The notes beneath the pieces were generated by a model that saw only the letters and a list, made by a program, of their open reading frames with translations, was not told the origin of the DNA and ran no database searches. From Utricularia gibba (lineage: Eukaryota > Streptophyta > Magnoliopsida > Lamiales > Lentibulariaceae): DNA of 64,000 nt. Below, piece after piece: positions 35,555-48,803 of the stretch (its first letter is position 1; every line of letters starts with the position of its first letter). The position numbers were made by a program, and so were the translations under genes. The DNA is taken from positions 2,232,001-2,296,000 of the forward strand of contig NEEC01000012.1 in NCBI GenBank assembly GCA_002189035.1. The letters run 5' to 3'.

Positions 35555-37952
35555 ATTTCATGGTGTAGTCCTACTACAATACCCGCCAAGTTCCTCCGCT
35601 AAGCCTTTTTCAACCTTCAGAAAATCACCTTTTACTCCCTCCATTTCCCCCATTCTATCTTTTCGGCCCTTCTAATCAACAAATATAATTTTGGTCCTTT
35701 TCTAGAACACACCAAGGTGCCTACCAAATTCATCGCGCGTTTTGCAATATTGATATCATAAGCTTTATAATTTACTAAATTCAGGAGGAATTATTTCTAT
35801 AAAATCATTCTACATAAAGAAAAGTTTAATAATTAAATAATTTAAATTAATGTTTTTTTAAACAAGAAATTTATGTGTCACACAAATATCAATGATACTG
35901 AATTTATTTTTTCTGATAAAAAAAATGTAAACCATATTTAATGTATTTCAATTTCGCAATTTCCAGTGAGTTGATAAGATTGATGGGATCGAGATGCGTT
36001 GGAGCCTATCAAACCACAACACGCAAATAAATGTAATTATTTGTCAAGCATAGTAAAATATAATATAAATTATATTAAAAAAATTAAAAACAATGTTTGA
36101 TTGACAATATTGTTAAGGGTGAAAATCGATATGCCGGTTTAGACCGATTTTCGTGTTGCTGATGGTGTCGTTTTCCTTGTTTATCGTCTTTTTGATTCGA
36201 TTGGATGCACCTTTCATGTCTCAATATGATCGGTTTTAAACCAACTTTGTAGTATTTAAATAATTTTTCATATCATATTCTTAGAAGTCATTCCAAACCT
36301 GAGAAGTATCATCTTTCCTTCCTATTATTCATCAATTATTTTGTATTCACCAATTTTTATTTTTTATTATTAGTGAATTTTAATCTCTAATATTAATAAG
36401 AGCCCCCATCAATTTTCTCGTTTTTTAAAAATCAACGTTGCTCGTATTCTTTCTCTTATTTCATAAGAACAAATCAATCGATCCCTAAAAATCTGACTGT
36501 TATGAAAGAAATTTTTTTCAATAACCTAATATGTGCTTTATAAAAAAAATTCAATTTTTATTCGGAATTTTATGTTTCGGTGTAAAATCATAGCAATGAA
36601 ATAATCAGCGATTATGTTATCGAGCAAGATAATTAAATGTGGAATTTGTTCTTTAAAATTATTGAAGCATGTGGTTGGATTTATTTATTCAGAAATAATT
36701 AAAAATATAACAATACAATAAATACATTTTCGCACACCTTTGTTTTATTCATCCAACAAAATCCATCACCCCGCCCCCTGCAACGCAAGCGCGCCATTTG
36801 TCGAATAAAAATAGTAACAACAATAAATACCGAATGCGACGCGAATGGAAATCCTCGCCCCCGGCGGGCCCCGCAGCAAGAGCGCATCGGTGATCAGCAA
36901 TTATATGCGTCGGTTGTCCAACGACGCGCAGGCGCAGCCTCCTCCGGCAGCCGGGCCACGTCACATGTGTTTGCATTATTTGCTTCGTTGCAACGTTTCT
37001 TTCCGAACCCTCTCGTCCTTTCTTTTCGCAGATTGGGACTTCAGTTTTTTTCTGCACCCAGACGCTGACCGCCAGCCGCTACTAAATTCAAGATTCTTCG
37101 AGTTACACCTAGAAATTGTCTGTGTTTTTTTTTTTATCATTTTAAAATCAAATCATAAGGTGTGGTGTAATTTGAAGATATTTTTAATATTATGTAAAAT
37201 ACAATCAATTTCGAGATTATGTAAATAGAATCAGTTTTACAGTTATAAATTTAAATAAAATAAATAAATATATTTTGGAATAGATAAAAATGCATTAATC
37301 TATTCACTAAAAAAATTCAGTAGTTTGTGAAATTAATCATATATAAATTTATTATTTTACTATAGAATGATTAAAATTAAAATACTGAAAATTAAATAAA
37401 ACCATCTCATTAAATTATTAAAACAGAACATGCTCTTAATATCTAACTGAATTTCACTTACTCCACCACGATTTCAAACTTGTGTTATAATTTAATTTTT
37501 TTGTGCATAATAAATGTTTGAATTGTGATTTTAAAACAGAATTATTTTCGATAAATATGTATAATAAATTTAAGATAAAATTACTATTGAATGAAATATG
37601 TCTTTTAATGCGATCTATTTGTGTGTTTATGGTTTAGTCCGCAATTTTAATTTTTTTAAAATCAAATGGCCATTGCTTACCAAATACCAATTTTCTCGAA
37701 TTTTAAAATCCTTTTATAGCTGTTTTATTCATATTTTATTAATTTTTGTGATGAAATTATTTTTAATTGGGGATAAATGTAATTTAAACAGCGATAAAGG
37801 AGTTCTAACCATAGAGGGCTCTCCACGTAACGAAAATTACATACAGTTTTCGATTTCTGAGGGGTAATCATTTTTAAATATATATTATAAAATATGAAAA
37901 GTTTAAAACATACCTATGAGTTGAATCATTTCTTTATGATTCTGTGTTCCTT
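35555..37952. other. Intergenic region between PPR and MYB genes
   Basis: Mostly AT-rich. A GC-richer island at about 36740-37090 holds overlapping short frames on both strands but nothing recognisable; it may be a gene fragment or unannotated RNA. Positions 37188-37230 repeat a string also present at 3395-3435. Confidence 0.45.
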
Positions 37953-38977
37953 TCAGAACAAGTCGGCAGTTTCTGCCATGGCGATGTCGATGAAGTCCCC
38001 AAACTGTCCCTGGTTGGCCCCGTCCTCCATGAGCCATTTATCGAATAATGCGATGGGCATTTGCGTCTGATCACTATTGTTCCTTCTTCCCTGATTCGGT
38101 CCGGAGTTTCCGATCTCGCACTTGACGCAGTCACCCCCGGAAAACGACTTCGTTTCGTCGGGACTCGAGGAGCAGAGGTTGACTCCGTCGTCGGAGTATT
38201 TCTCCGCGTCTACAGGCTTCTTCATCCAGTTCTGGAGAAGACGGGCAATGTTTTCGGCGTTCGAGGCGTACGACGAGGACGGCGTCGGAGGAGGATTCAT
38301 CATCTGGATCAAGGAGGGGGGATCGCTTTCGTCTGATTTCCCAAGCGCCAGCGCTTCGAAGAGCTCCCGCTTCGCGGTTTGAATGTCGGTCTGGAGCCTC
38401 CGCTCCCACTGGCCTTTGGCGCAGGAGGACGAAGACGAGGACTTGATGGGACCCCCGTCTTCAGAGGGATTCTGATCGCCCTTCATTACCTTCTTCTTCA
38501 GGTGCGTGTTCCAGTAGTTCTTGATATCATTATCCGTTCTCTGGGGAAGATACGCCGCTATCGCTGCCCATCTGCAGTAATGTTTTCTGATCACGTAACA
38601 GTAGAAAAAATAACTTCAGTCTGAACCTTTTTTTTTTTTACCTATTACCCAGAAGAGCTTGAAGATGAATAATTGTTTTCTCTTCTTGTTGGGAAAAATT
38701 CCCCGCCGTATCCCCGGTCGGAGATAGTTCGTCCACCGGAGCCGACAGCTCTTGCTACACCGGAGCAACCCTGAACCACAATTCCTCTTACTTAAAACCA
38801 GAAGAAGAGATCAAGATTCTCGAATCCTAAAATCGAAACCCCACCTGCGTTGGTAGGAACAGCTCTCCAATTCCCAGCACCATGTTGCTGTACATAAGAA
38901 ACAAGAAGTATATCTTCTTCAGGAGTCCATGGCCCTTTCTTCACCCCAATCTTCTCACAGCAAGGCGGCCTCCCCAT
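37953..38977 (-). CDS. R2R3-MYB transcription factor, subgroup 1 (MYB60/30/96-like), with 1-base deletion in exon 2
   Basis: Subgroup-1 MYBs regulate cuticular wax, stomata, drought and defence responses. Exons are 38845-38977, 38642-38770 and 37953-38571. R2 is in exons 1-2 ([53 protein letters not shown]) and R3 in exons 2-3 ([35 protein letters not shown]). C-terminal [15 protein letters not shown] is the subgroup-1 motif. Exon 2 breaks frame: after PGIRRG the sequence reads into IFPNKK, while NFSQQEEK appears in the next frame. Exon 2 is 129 nt where R2R3-MYB second exons are usually 130, so one base is missing near 38700-38706, in a run of four C (plus strand). Corrected, the protein has about 293 residues. 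MYB60 is the nearest remembered relative, but MYB30/94/96 cannot be excluded. Confidence 0.9.
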
Positions 38978-39498
38978 TGAAACACCAAACAAAAAAACCC
39001 GTGAAAAAGAAACCTTCTGCTACTTTTTTTTTCTCACCAAAGTTTCAGTCGAGGAAAGACACAGAGGGAGTTCCAACTCAGAACCATAACTCGCAGATCA
39101 AAAATGGTGGGGTTTTGCTCCACAATCACATTGCGCGTGTATTTATTCACACAAAAAAGACAAGGGAGAGAGACTCGGGTTTCAACGTGGTCGTGTTGCA
39201 AGAGATGGATGGGACCTATAAGAGAACCAGTGCGATGATAATGAGCAAGCGGAGCCAGCAGCAGCATTTACTCCCCTGCTTGGGTCACAGAAGTCAGCTT
39301 CCCAAGTCACACTTCTCTGTCTTTCTATTCCCATCCATGTCTATCCACAAATTATTTTAGTCCCAATTACTCCTCCAGAGAATCTTTCCCTCACCCCTTT
39401 CATCAGAGACTATCATTGGACTCAGCAGGTAGATGGAGTTCTAGCCTCCCTCTTACACCATCTGTTAAACTAGATTCAACCCTTACTCTCACCATTAT

Positions 39499-39617
39499 GC
39501 TATAATACATAATAACACATACTAAAATGAAAATAGAATAATAAAGTATATAAAAAACTATACATCACAATAATTAGTTGAATCTAATCTTTTCTAATGT
39601 GATTCATATTTGTTGTG
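39499..39617 (-). repeat. Dispersed AT-rich repeat, copy 1 (partial)
   Basis: In reverse orientation it carries AATATGAATCACATTAGAAAAGATTAGATTCAA in diverged form, followed by the TTTTTTATATACTTTATTATT block. It lacks the left end found in longer copies. The other copies are at 41990, 43468, 48551, 50281, 50877, 51783 and 53134. Confidence 0.55.
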
Positions 39618-40824
39618 TAATTGTATGGACTCGTATGAACCATGAGATCCTGAATTTCCCATCATCATCACATCAAGAAATGGAAGATTTAGTTCCCCAG
39701 ATCTTTGACTTGGGCGCTCGAGATCTCCTCGCTTCGAATGATACATACATAGATACATACATGTTACTAAGATAAGGATCATTAAATGTAAAGTCAAATG
39801 AAGGGTAATGAGTGACTTCTCTTTTATTGTAATCAACACTCCATAAATTTCCTAGGGAAGACAATAAAGGTTAAAAAAAACCTTCAATTTGAAAGCGACT
39901 TCCTTTGGAATTAATCCCTTTATTAAATTTTTTATTGAGGTAATAATTTATAATTATTTTCTTGAAGAATAATATAATATCGCACCGCAGCAGCCAGGGG
40001 ATTCTCCTTCCAATTACTCTCGTGATAAAGTCAACCAACTCCGTGTACGTTCACACCCTCACCTTCAAATCCCAGAAAATTAGACAAACTAGATGATGGT
40101 GAAAATTGTTATCTTATATATATATATATAATTAATCCTAGTATGTTAGAGATAATAAATCCTTCAAATCTTACCGGTTCAACCCTAATAACCCGAACCG
40201 TCAAAAGACTTGGACCGGATTTGTAAAAATAATTAATTTCAATATCTAAAGATTAGAATATTCATTTTTAGACATGATGGGAATTTGGTAATTTTGTTAC
40301 TTTGAAACAAAAAGGGTAATAATGAGTACAGCTGTGATGCATGTGTGCACATTACAGAGAAGAGAAATTTACGCGGTTATGGTGATATTCATTAAATATT
40401 AATAATATTATTATAATATGTGGATTAATATGTGTGGTGTCCCCATCCCAAAGGGAAAAAGGTAGATTAACAAAGTCAATATTCACCTCACCCCTTTCTC
40501 TTTCCGGTTCCCCGGCAAGGATCATGTGCACCTCTTTTCTATTACCGTAAATCAAGACTATCTTTCTATTAACTTTCCCCTTTTGTTTTTTTGTTTTTTG
40601 GCCGTAACATATTTTTTATTCTATTTTTGCTTTCAAATGATTTTTTTTTTTACTTTTAGAGGTGGAAAATAGCAAAATCAGTGATTTTTTTCAAAAATAA
40701 AAATAGATGATGAATTAGAAAAGTGGCTATATGTGAAAAGAATTATCACCCTATATGTATTTTTTTTTTATCTAAATGTATAAGATAGAATGTGATGATG
40801 GCCATTTTTCTAACAGATTGCTTG

Positions 40825-40975
40825 ATAGTATAATATAGAATTTATACACTTAAGTTTACGCCTAAAATATTATTTGATTAATTAACATATGCATGTTAAC
40901 TTTGTATAACTATATCACTCATAAATTTATTTTTTTGAGTATATAAATGATATACAAATATGAACTAGTAGAAGG
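40825..40975. repeat. Repeat shared with 52226-52390
   Basis: Both regions contain GATAGTATAATATA-like, then ATTTGATTAATTAA, ACTTTNTATNATTATATCA and TTTTTTGAGTA strings in the same order and spacing. The copy at 52 kb extends further to the left, to a CCCACATCGG string. Confidence 0.55.
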
Positions 40976-41989
40976 AAAACGGAAGTTAATAATATCTGCA
41001 TGTTTTCTCATTTATATCCCTTCTATTGTTATACCTCAATTATCAGATATGAAATACATAATTTGTTTTATATATTACAATTGATTATATATTTGCTCAA
41101 TTACTTAAATATTCCTTTGAAATCTACTCATCCTTCATTTCTCTCACACATACCACGTACAAAAAAATGAATACATGGTGGGTATATTTCTCACTCCCTC
41201 AAAACATAGTGGGTATTTTTCAAAAAAATCTCATTTAAATTATATGTGAATGGGATGGGAGATGGTATCTACTATCTAGGGATGGGGAGCCCTTAGGGGT
41301 TAGGGCTAGGGGAAGTACACTGTTGCTCTTTAGACTTCGGATTGGGTTCAAAAATTATTACATGCAACAAAATAGGTGAATAATTTCTTTTTCAAAAAAA
41401 AAAAAAAGAATATGTAATTAATGGAATTAAAATAGGACAGAGGCCCCCAATTATTCCGGGCGGCTTTTGGGGCAATAAGTAAGTGAAATTATTATGAACC
41501 CGTAGGCCTGATGTCAATTCCGTGTAATGTGACCAGTAATATAATATAAGGTGCTAAAATTGATGTCCAAAATATAATATTGATAATAACGTGTCACTCT
41601 TGTGACCTAAAAAGATGAGACAGAATAAAATACTTTATGAATGTTTTAAAATGCAAAATGAATGGAGTAAGTGGTTCTCATACATTCTTCGTGACATCTA
41701 ATATAATATGGTGTATATAAAAAAATGCAAATGATGATGTAACTGAAACGTTGAAATCATTAGCTTTCAGCTTATGTTTGATACCATTAGTTTTGTTATC
41801 AAATACTAGTAATTTTTATTCAATATAAATTTACAAGTTTTTGGAAAGATTCTCGAGGAGTAGAAGTTTATAAAAATAAAATCTAAATTAGTGTTACTCA
41901 TAAAGTATGAATCATTTATCATTTAAATTTCGACAACTTGTGCCTTTTCGGATCATGTAGCGTGAAATGCCAACTCCTTATGAGTTGAA

Positions 41990-42152
41990 AGTGTTCAACT
42001 TAATGATTAGATATATCAAATGAACATACGTATGAAATTTAAGTATAAAAAAATATAAATTCAATTCAATTAATTATTAATGATCTATAATTTCTTATAT
42101 ACTTGAATATTTTAATTTAATTTTTTCAATACGATATTACTTATTCTAATAG
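41990..42152 (+). repeat. Dispersed AT-rich repeat, copy 2
   Basis: Landmarks: TATGAAATTTAAGTATA, ATTAATTATTAATGATCTATAA, CTTATATACTTGAATATTTTAA and the right end TTATTCTAATAG. Confidence 0.6.
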
Positions 42153-43467
42153 AAAAAATACTCATCTTTAAAACCTTTAGCATTAGTGTTGAAATCTTCC
42201 TTCACTCTCCTCCAAAGATTCGGCAGATCGCGTTTGGGGGACCATTCTCAAAGCCCCAGAGACTAACTTGGAAAACGAGAGGGGATACTCACCAATTTAG
42301 AAGCAATTCCGATGCCCAGAATGCTCCTGTTTTTCAAGGTGTTGCAGAGCAATTGAAAACGCAGTGAAAAACTCGATGCACCAATGCATGAAACTAGTTG
42401 TTGAAAACCCATCTCAAACTACCTGCTGCACACACCATCTGCGAATTTCAACTACCTTTTTAAAGTTAATTCTGTTATTAGTTTAAAAATTACTTCTATT
42501 TTCAAAACATATATTCAATTATCTTCTTTTAAAAATGATTCTTGAGAATTGATTCAACATTTGTATTAAAGTTATGAGTAGAGTTTCTCCATGAAAATTG
42601 ATTTTTTATAATTGATTGTTGATATACATGTATAAATATATCCCTATTGTGTATAAAATAATTATAATTAATATTTTTTTAAAATAAATGCTAATTTTTT
42701 TAATAAAATATTAAAATTATTAGTATAATATACATGATAAAATATAGATTTATAAAATACAATTTTTAAAAATATAAATAAATATATCATTTTATTATAC
42801 AAACTACTTGTTATTTTTTTGAATTTAAAAAATGAATCAATTATATAATGATCATTCTAAACATAATAATTTCAAACATATATCAATTTTTTCATTTCAA
42901 TTTTACCTTAATTTTTACGAATAAGACGAGCGATATGAACAGAAATTCTGTTGCGTGAAGGTGAACCTTGACACACCACCATCCTTTCATCAAAATCCTT
43001 CATTGAAATGTAACTCCAAGCTTTGTTTCACCTGCAACAGATTCTTTACCCAGCCCACGTTGCATCCCGAGCATTTGGTTTGCGGTGGTTTCCGGAGTGA
43101 GACAGCCGCCGCGGGGCGGAGGAAGCCATGGGTTGGAAGGTAAGGACCACCGGAACCCCTTCCAATACGCTAAATGCACAACACAAGTAGGCGTCGTGGA
43201 TAAAGTCCTGGCTACCAATTTGCGTTGTCGGACCCATCGCATCGGATTCCGCCGACGAGGACGAAGCGGTCCACTCCCAGAAAAAACCCAGTCAAGATTG
43301 TCATGCCGGACTTATCATTGAAGAAGTACTGGTGGTGTGTTCATTGAGTTCTCGATTAATCTTGTAGCTTTCAAAAGCGTTCCGTATCCGAATCATGACT
43401 CTGTTGTTTTGATGGATTCTCTAGAAAAAGACGAATTATGAGAGACAAGATGTAGTTGCCACAGTTT

Positions 43468-43650
43468 CTATTAAAACAAATAATGTTATATTAACATGTG
43501 AAAATGAAATAATCAATTATATAAAAAATTATGAATCATTTAAAAACAGTAGTATTTATTATTTTCTAATATGATTCACGATTTATTGTTTACTTGAATT
43601 TTATAAATGCTCTTTCAATCTATCAAATTTTTAATTTCAACAGTTTTAAC
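43468..43650 (-). repeat. Dispersed AT-rich repeat, copy 3
   Basis: In reverse orientation: left end TGTTGAAATTAAAAATTTGAT, then ATTCAAGTAAACAATAAA, GAATCATATTAGAAAAT, TTTTTTATATAATTGATTATT and a right end TTATTTGTTTTAATAG. It is nearly full length. Confidence 0.6.
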
Positions 43651-46556
43651 ATGCTACACACTAAAGTTCAAAGGACGAACAACAATAAGGGTGTATTGGA
43701 GGTATCAACTACGAATTGAAAGCTTTCAAACCTGTGTTTTTTTCTTCTTGCAACACATGGTGTTGCGCTGCAACTGCTCTTATTCTTTGGCTGCGAGTCC
43801 ATATCAACAACAGCCGAAGCAGGTTTCCTTTCCTTCTCAAACAAACACCTTTCTAAACCCTACTTGAACTATTTGTGAAAATAAAACCAGGGTTGCTTTC
43901 TTACCTTGCTCTGATTTCCGCGAACCCCATGTGTGTTTCGGGCATCTGGTCCATGGAAATACTTCTTCAAAGATTCTCGTGTTTCATCATCGATTCAACT
44001 CACTCCATTTTTCTACGTGTCTCGACAGTTTCGGGACCGTTTTAGACATATTACAACAGGGGTTCCATTCGAGCATCTTTAGCAGCGAATAAAACTGTCC
44101 ACACTCGATGTGAACGAGTCCTGACACGCACGGTGCGGGGACACGGGGAGTAGCAGTCCCCCTATTCGAAAATGTATGATGCCAGTCTCAACGTACCCAA
44201 ACTTCATCCATCACCATCAATAAAAACTTTATATTTTTATTTGGGAAATTAATGAGAATAGTCCCCGAATTTTGACATAATTGCTAAATAAGTCCCCCAA
44301 GAGTTACATTTTGCATCAATTTAAATCATCAAATACATTAATTCATAGCATCATGATCATCAATTATTCATTTTAATCTAGAAGAAAATAGAATTACTAA
44401 AGATTATTTTGGGCCCATTCTGTATTTTTCATTTTTTTGAAGTGATTTTATTTAATTATTGAAAATTTTAATATTTTACTATTTTATAGTAAAATAAAAA
44501 ATTGCGATACTTTGATTAATTCATAAATTATTGAATTTTTTAAATCTATGTTTCAAAGATTAAATAAGAGATTAATTAGAAAAATTATACTATTCAATTT
44601 TTTATTTATTCTAAAATACACTTATACCATAACATTAAATTATACAATAATTTAATATATTAAACATTACAATATATATTTTATTTTATTCAGTTCTATA
44701 ATATCATTTTATATTATTCCATAAAACAATTATATAATCTCAAATCGATTCTATTCTATGAAGAACAGATCTGAATTAGAGAACAGACATCTTATTCGCA
44801 TGAAAATTGGATTCGAACATCTTTAGCAGTAGAATATGTTTTGACTTGGCACGTTCTTGCACAGTAGAAAACGATTACGGCACAATTAATTTATTCAAGG
44901 CATTTTGTTGCGTGTGTTTTTTGAAAACTATTTATGTCCTTTTCCTTTTTTTTATCTGTCGGAAATAAACAAAAAAATGCACAATTTAATATTAAAAAAT
45001 TCAAGAAATTAAAAAAAAATCGCAAAACTAGAGGCACCCACGGGTTTGGATGTTTCAATGGATTTGAAACAGTGCTTCAAGTACCATAAGCACATGAATT
45101 TAATCATGATATAATTATTAGCTAAATATAGACTAATCCTAGTAGCATTTTAATAATTATATTTACTAAAAATATACCATGAATAATAAGATATATTTAA
45201 TTACATCTACATTTCATTTAAATATAATATAAAAATCAATACAATTTAATAAAAAATAATTACGTACCTCAAGCTTTTAAAATCTTGAATATTTCTTATG
45301 TATAAAATGTACATTAAGAGTTAGTTTTATTGTATATAAAATTTATGTTAATTGAATATTTAATAAATACTAATATTTACTATTACAAATTAAATATTTG
45401 AATATATTTTATTTAAATCATATGTATATTTATATCAGTTAATCTTATAGTATTTTTTTCTAAAATAACACCTCTATAAAACATATTTATGTTTTTCATT
45501 ATTGATTTTTATGTAAATTAACTTTAATTATATTTAACATAACCAAAATCACACATTATACAGTTCTTTTATGACCTTTATTTTTTATAATATATTATTT
45601 ATATCGAATATTTAATTATTACGATTTTATTTTATTCTTTCGAAAATATATATATATCGTATAAAATTATAAGAATCTCTATATATAATCATGTATTTTT
45701 ATTCATTCTGAGATATCGGTATTATCACAAATTACACAAACCAGGCTTAAATGGTGGTATACAATTGCAATCAGTTGAGTCATTGTGGGGGAGTTTCTCT
45801 CTCTCGTTTTCTTAAATATAGCTCTCAATCGGTGTTACATTATTTGTAATAATTCAGACACGTGCCCATTTATTTCTAATTTTGTACGTAAGCAAGATGT
45901 CATTTGTTAATCATGAGGTGTGTGCACTAATCTTCTAGTTATCTACTTCACTTGATACATTATCAAAATAGACAAAAAAAACAACATTTTTCAAACAGTT
46001 GATTACCTGATTTAATGATTTTTGGCATTGCATTCGAACTACCAACGGCAACATAACGAACACACAAATACATGAAATAATATAACAAGTCAGTGTTCGA
46101 AATCTACACCTGATCCAGAAATATCTGAGTGGGCCCAATGGGCATACCCTCTTCACCAAGTTGTACCTCATAACACCACCACGCACATAGATACCGACCC
46201 AATACCAAAGAATTTGTCAACGAGACCATCGTCTGAGAAAATTTGAATTATATTATTTAAGATAAAAAAAAGTAGTTTGGACGATATACTACTTTGATTA
46301 CGGGCAAGAAAAAATATGTGTTTAAATAACGAGATTCTCCTAACATAGTATAATATATATTTTTTGAAAATATAGTTGAGTATTTGAAATGAATAATATT
46401 GTATGAATCTAGAGTGAGATTGCGACATTTGGTATTTCATTTGTGCATCTAAATGGATGAAGAGCGAAGCACACTGTGAGAAATATCTGAAAGTAATTTG
46501 CAAGAATCCATAACAACAATTGTAGCATTATGAATGAAATATGGATTATACACTTA

Positions 46557-46982
46557 GGGTGCATTTAGTTAATAGGAATATAGTGAGGTGGTTTTATATT
46601 AATGAGGATTAGATCAAGTAGGGTGAGATGGGATATCATTTTTTATTGTGTTTGATTAATTAGTATGAGATTATATTATACTGTGTTCAGTTAATAGTAT
46701 TAAAATATATTAGATTAAAAAAATACATTACTAAAATACCCTCTTGGAATTTAAGTCTTTTATTTCCTAAAAATAAATATGGATGGAAGATAAGGTTAGT
46801 TTTGTAAAATCATATTATGAGATTAGATAAAGTAAGGGAGTGTGGTTACTTTATATAATCCCATTAAAAAGGATTTATCAAATCCATGTAGAATTCTGGA
46901 AGCTATAAACATGCAAATCAAACACAGTAACATCTCATATGTATTAATTAATCATCTATTATACTCCCAACTAAATACTACC
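46557..46982. mobile_element. Tourist-like MITE (PIF/Harbinger type)
   Basis: The element starts GGGTGCATTTAGTTAATAGG and ends with the imperfect reverse complement, CCCAACTAAATACTACC. It is flanked on both sides by TTA (46554-46556 and 46983-46985), the target-site duplication typical of PIF/Harbinger elements. It is 426 bp, AT-rich and without coding capacity, so it would depend on a transposase from elsewhere. Confidence 0.75.
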
Positions 46983-48550
46983 TTAATCACACAGTATGCA
47001 TTTAATGGGGTTTTTGGTTATTGAGATATTAGTACACAAAATGACAGAGGACAATGACAATTGCTTGTGCAAGCGCACTTGTTCCTCATTGGTTCAAAAT
47101 CAAATTATGGGGGCACTATGTTTTACTTATCAGCTACCAATTAATGAAAATTTTATTATTTTTTTAAATGATTATTGAAAATAATAATCAAAATTGGCAT
47201 CCCAAGTTGTCCTTTTTATAATAACAATTGGACCTCTGAGCTCAGCAAGTGATGTTTGTAAGGAAATCATCAGTGTCCGAACGAGAGAACCCAGAAGTGC
47301 CCTCCATCTTAAAGGCAAGCTAACGCCACGAGTGCGTTGAATTCGGCTTCCAGAATTGGGCCGGCCCAGAAACCGAACCCAAACTGGATTCTAGATAATT
47401 AATAAGAATTGGTTTAAAAGGATGTTGTTATCAATTTGTTTTTATTAAATTATAAATGTATATTTCATAAAGGAAAAATACATTATATTATGGATATTTT
47501 AATAATATTTTATAATATAAACGGGCTGGGCCGGTCCAACTTGTGTAAAGTCCATCAATATCGAGTCCAGAATCACTTTCGCGGGTCGAAGAATTTTATT
47601 TTATTTTACAGTTGTTAATAGAGATAATTTATTTTAAATTCAATCTACATGTCATAAAAAATAGAGAAAGAATTTACGGATTTACAAGGTAGAGAACAGT
47701 CCCATGTGACGAAATTATTTTGCAAGAAAGTGGGGCCCCACTCTTGTCTTTTTGATAAAAAAAGAAGCACCTCACGTGGAGTTCTGAATCCCCGAACCCC
47801 GCATGTCTGTCCTCTCTGCCAGTTTTTTTCACATAAAATTGGTCGTCATTAGTCGAGTTTCCAAAATAATTTTCCAGATTTTTCTATTGACGGAGAATAA
47901 CTTATTTTATACTAATTTTAATATTCAAGGATTTCACACAAATTTGTATGAGTATAAACCATGCTTTGCATGACCAAAACCTTAAAAAAATGGGTAAGAG
48001 CAACAAAGTTGTTGGGGGCATTGAGTTCTTTGGAGAGCATGAACCCTAAACACAAGGTGGGGAAACATAGTATGAAATGAAGAAAATATTGTATTATCAC
48101 TGTAAAGTGATTCAATTCATCCCTTAACATATTCGAAACAGACAATATCGTGGTTTTAAAAACATGGAAAAGGGTTGTGCTAAAGAAATGTAGTATGCAA
48201 GATCCCTATTCAATGCCATGTAATATGAAGTAGGATCCTCTGTTGTGAGGGGGAAACAAAAGCTCCTGTCCAATGAGCATTACCAATATCAATACCCGGT
48301 TTTGAATCGATAAGTTTAATTGATTAACTAGAAACGTTTTAATAATCTTCTTCAACATGAATTGATGGGATTTAAAACCCGGTCCTTGCATAACTGCAGC
48401 TTGTGATTCCATTCCGTACAAGATGGGGTTGGAAATTTGAGTGGATGTTGCGAAGTTAGCACATGTTTTTTGTTTTGAAGTTTTATTTTATGTTACTATG
48501 TGACCGTAAATTTGAAATATTTACAGTCACATATAGGCATTGAATTTTAT

Positions 48551-48717
48551 TTAAATTAAATAATACTACATCGAGATTTAAAAATAAAATAATTAATTAT
48601 TTAAAAAATTATAAATCAATGGTAATCAATTAAGGTATAACAATATGATATATGTTTATTGTATACTTAGAATTTACATATATTCCATTCACATATTGAA
48701 TTCTTAATTTCAAAAGA
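48551..48717 (-). repeat. Dispersed AT-rich repeat, copy 4
   Basis: In reverse orientation: TTGAAATTAAGAATTCAATATG at the left, TAAGTATACAATAAACATAT, then GATTTATAATTTTTTAAATAAT and TTATTTAATTT at the right. It ends about 58 bases before the TATA-like string of the TCP gene. Confidence 0.55.
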
Positions 48718-48774
48718 GGTTGGTTAGGGAATTGGGTTTGGTAGTAGATATTTGCCGGATAGTCTTGTGATTTG

Positions 48775-48781
48775 TATATAT
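48775..48781 (+). promoter_or_regulatory. Candidate TATA box of the TCP gene
   Basis: TATATAT lies only 23-29 bases before the ATG at 48804. A usual TATA-to-start distance would place transcription start near 48805-48815, after that ATG, so the ATG at 48877 would be the first in the mRNA. Confidence 0.35.
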
Positions 48782-48803
48782 TTGTTTTGGTGGAGAAAAA
48801 AAA

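Larger units (their letters stand above)
38978..48803. other. Large gene-poor, AT-rich region with dispersed repeats
   Basis: Nearly 10 kb without a convincing gene. It contains the MYB promoter (to about 39400), copies of the dispersed repeat (39499-39617, 41990-42152, 43468-43650, 48551-48717), a repeat shared with 52226-52390 at 40825-40975, and a Tourist-like MITE at 46557-46982. A GC-richer patch at 42180-44160 contains short frames and splice-like strings but no recognised protein; it may be a transposon relic. The string TTCGARCATCTTTAGCAG occurs at about 44066 and 44812. Confidence 0.55.

Noticed and set aside
36121-36152. Inverted pair GAAAATCG / CGATTTTC that could be a hairpin terminator or element end
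   Set aside because: Only eight bases in each arm with a 16-base loop; chance is a sufficient explanation.
36749-37228. Overlapping frames in the GC-richer island
   Set aside because: No family is recognised in any frame, and both strands are open equally, as expected from base composition.
42955-43867. Exon-like pieces with splice-like ends
   Set aside because: The pieces do not join to a recognisable protein; a transposon relic or non-coding transcript is more likely.
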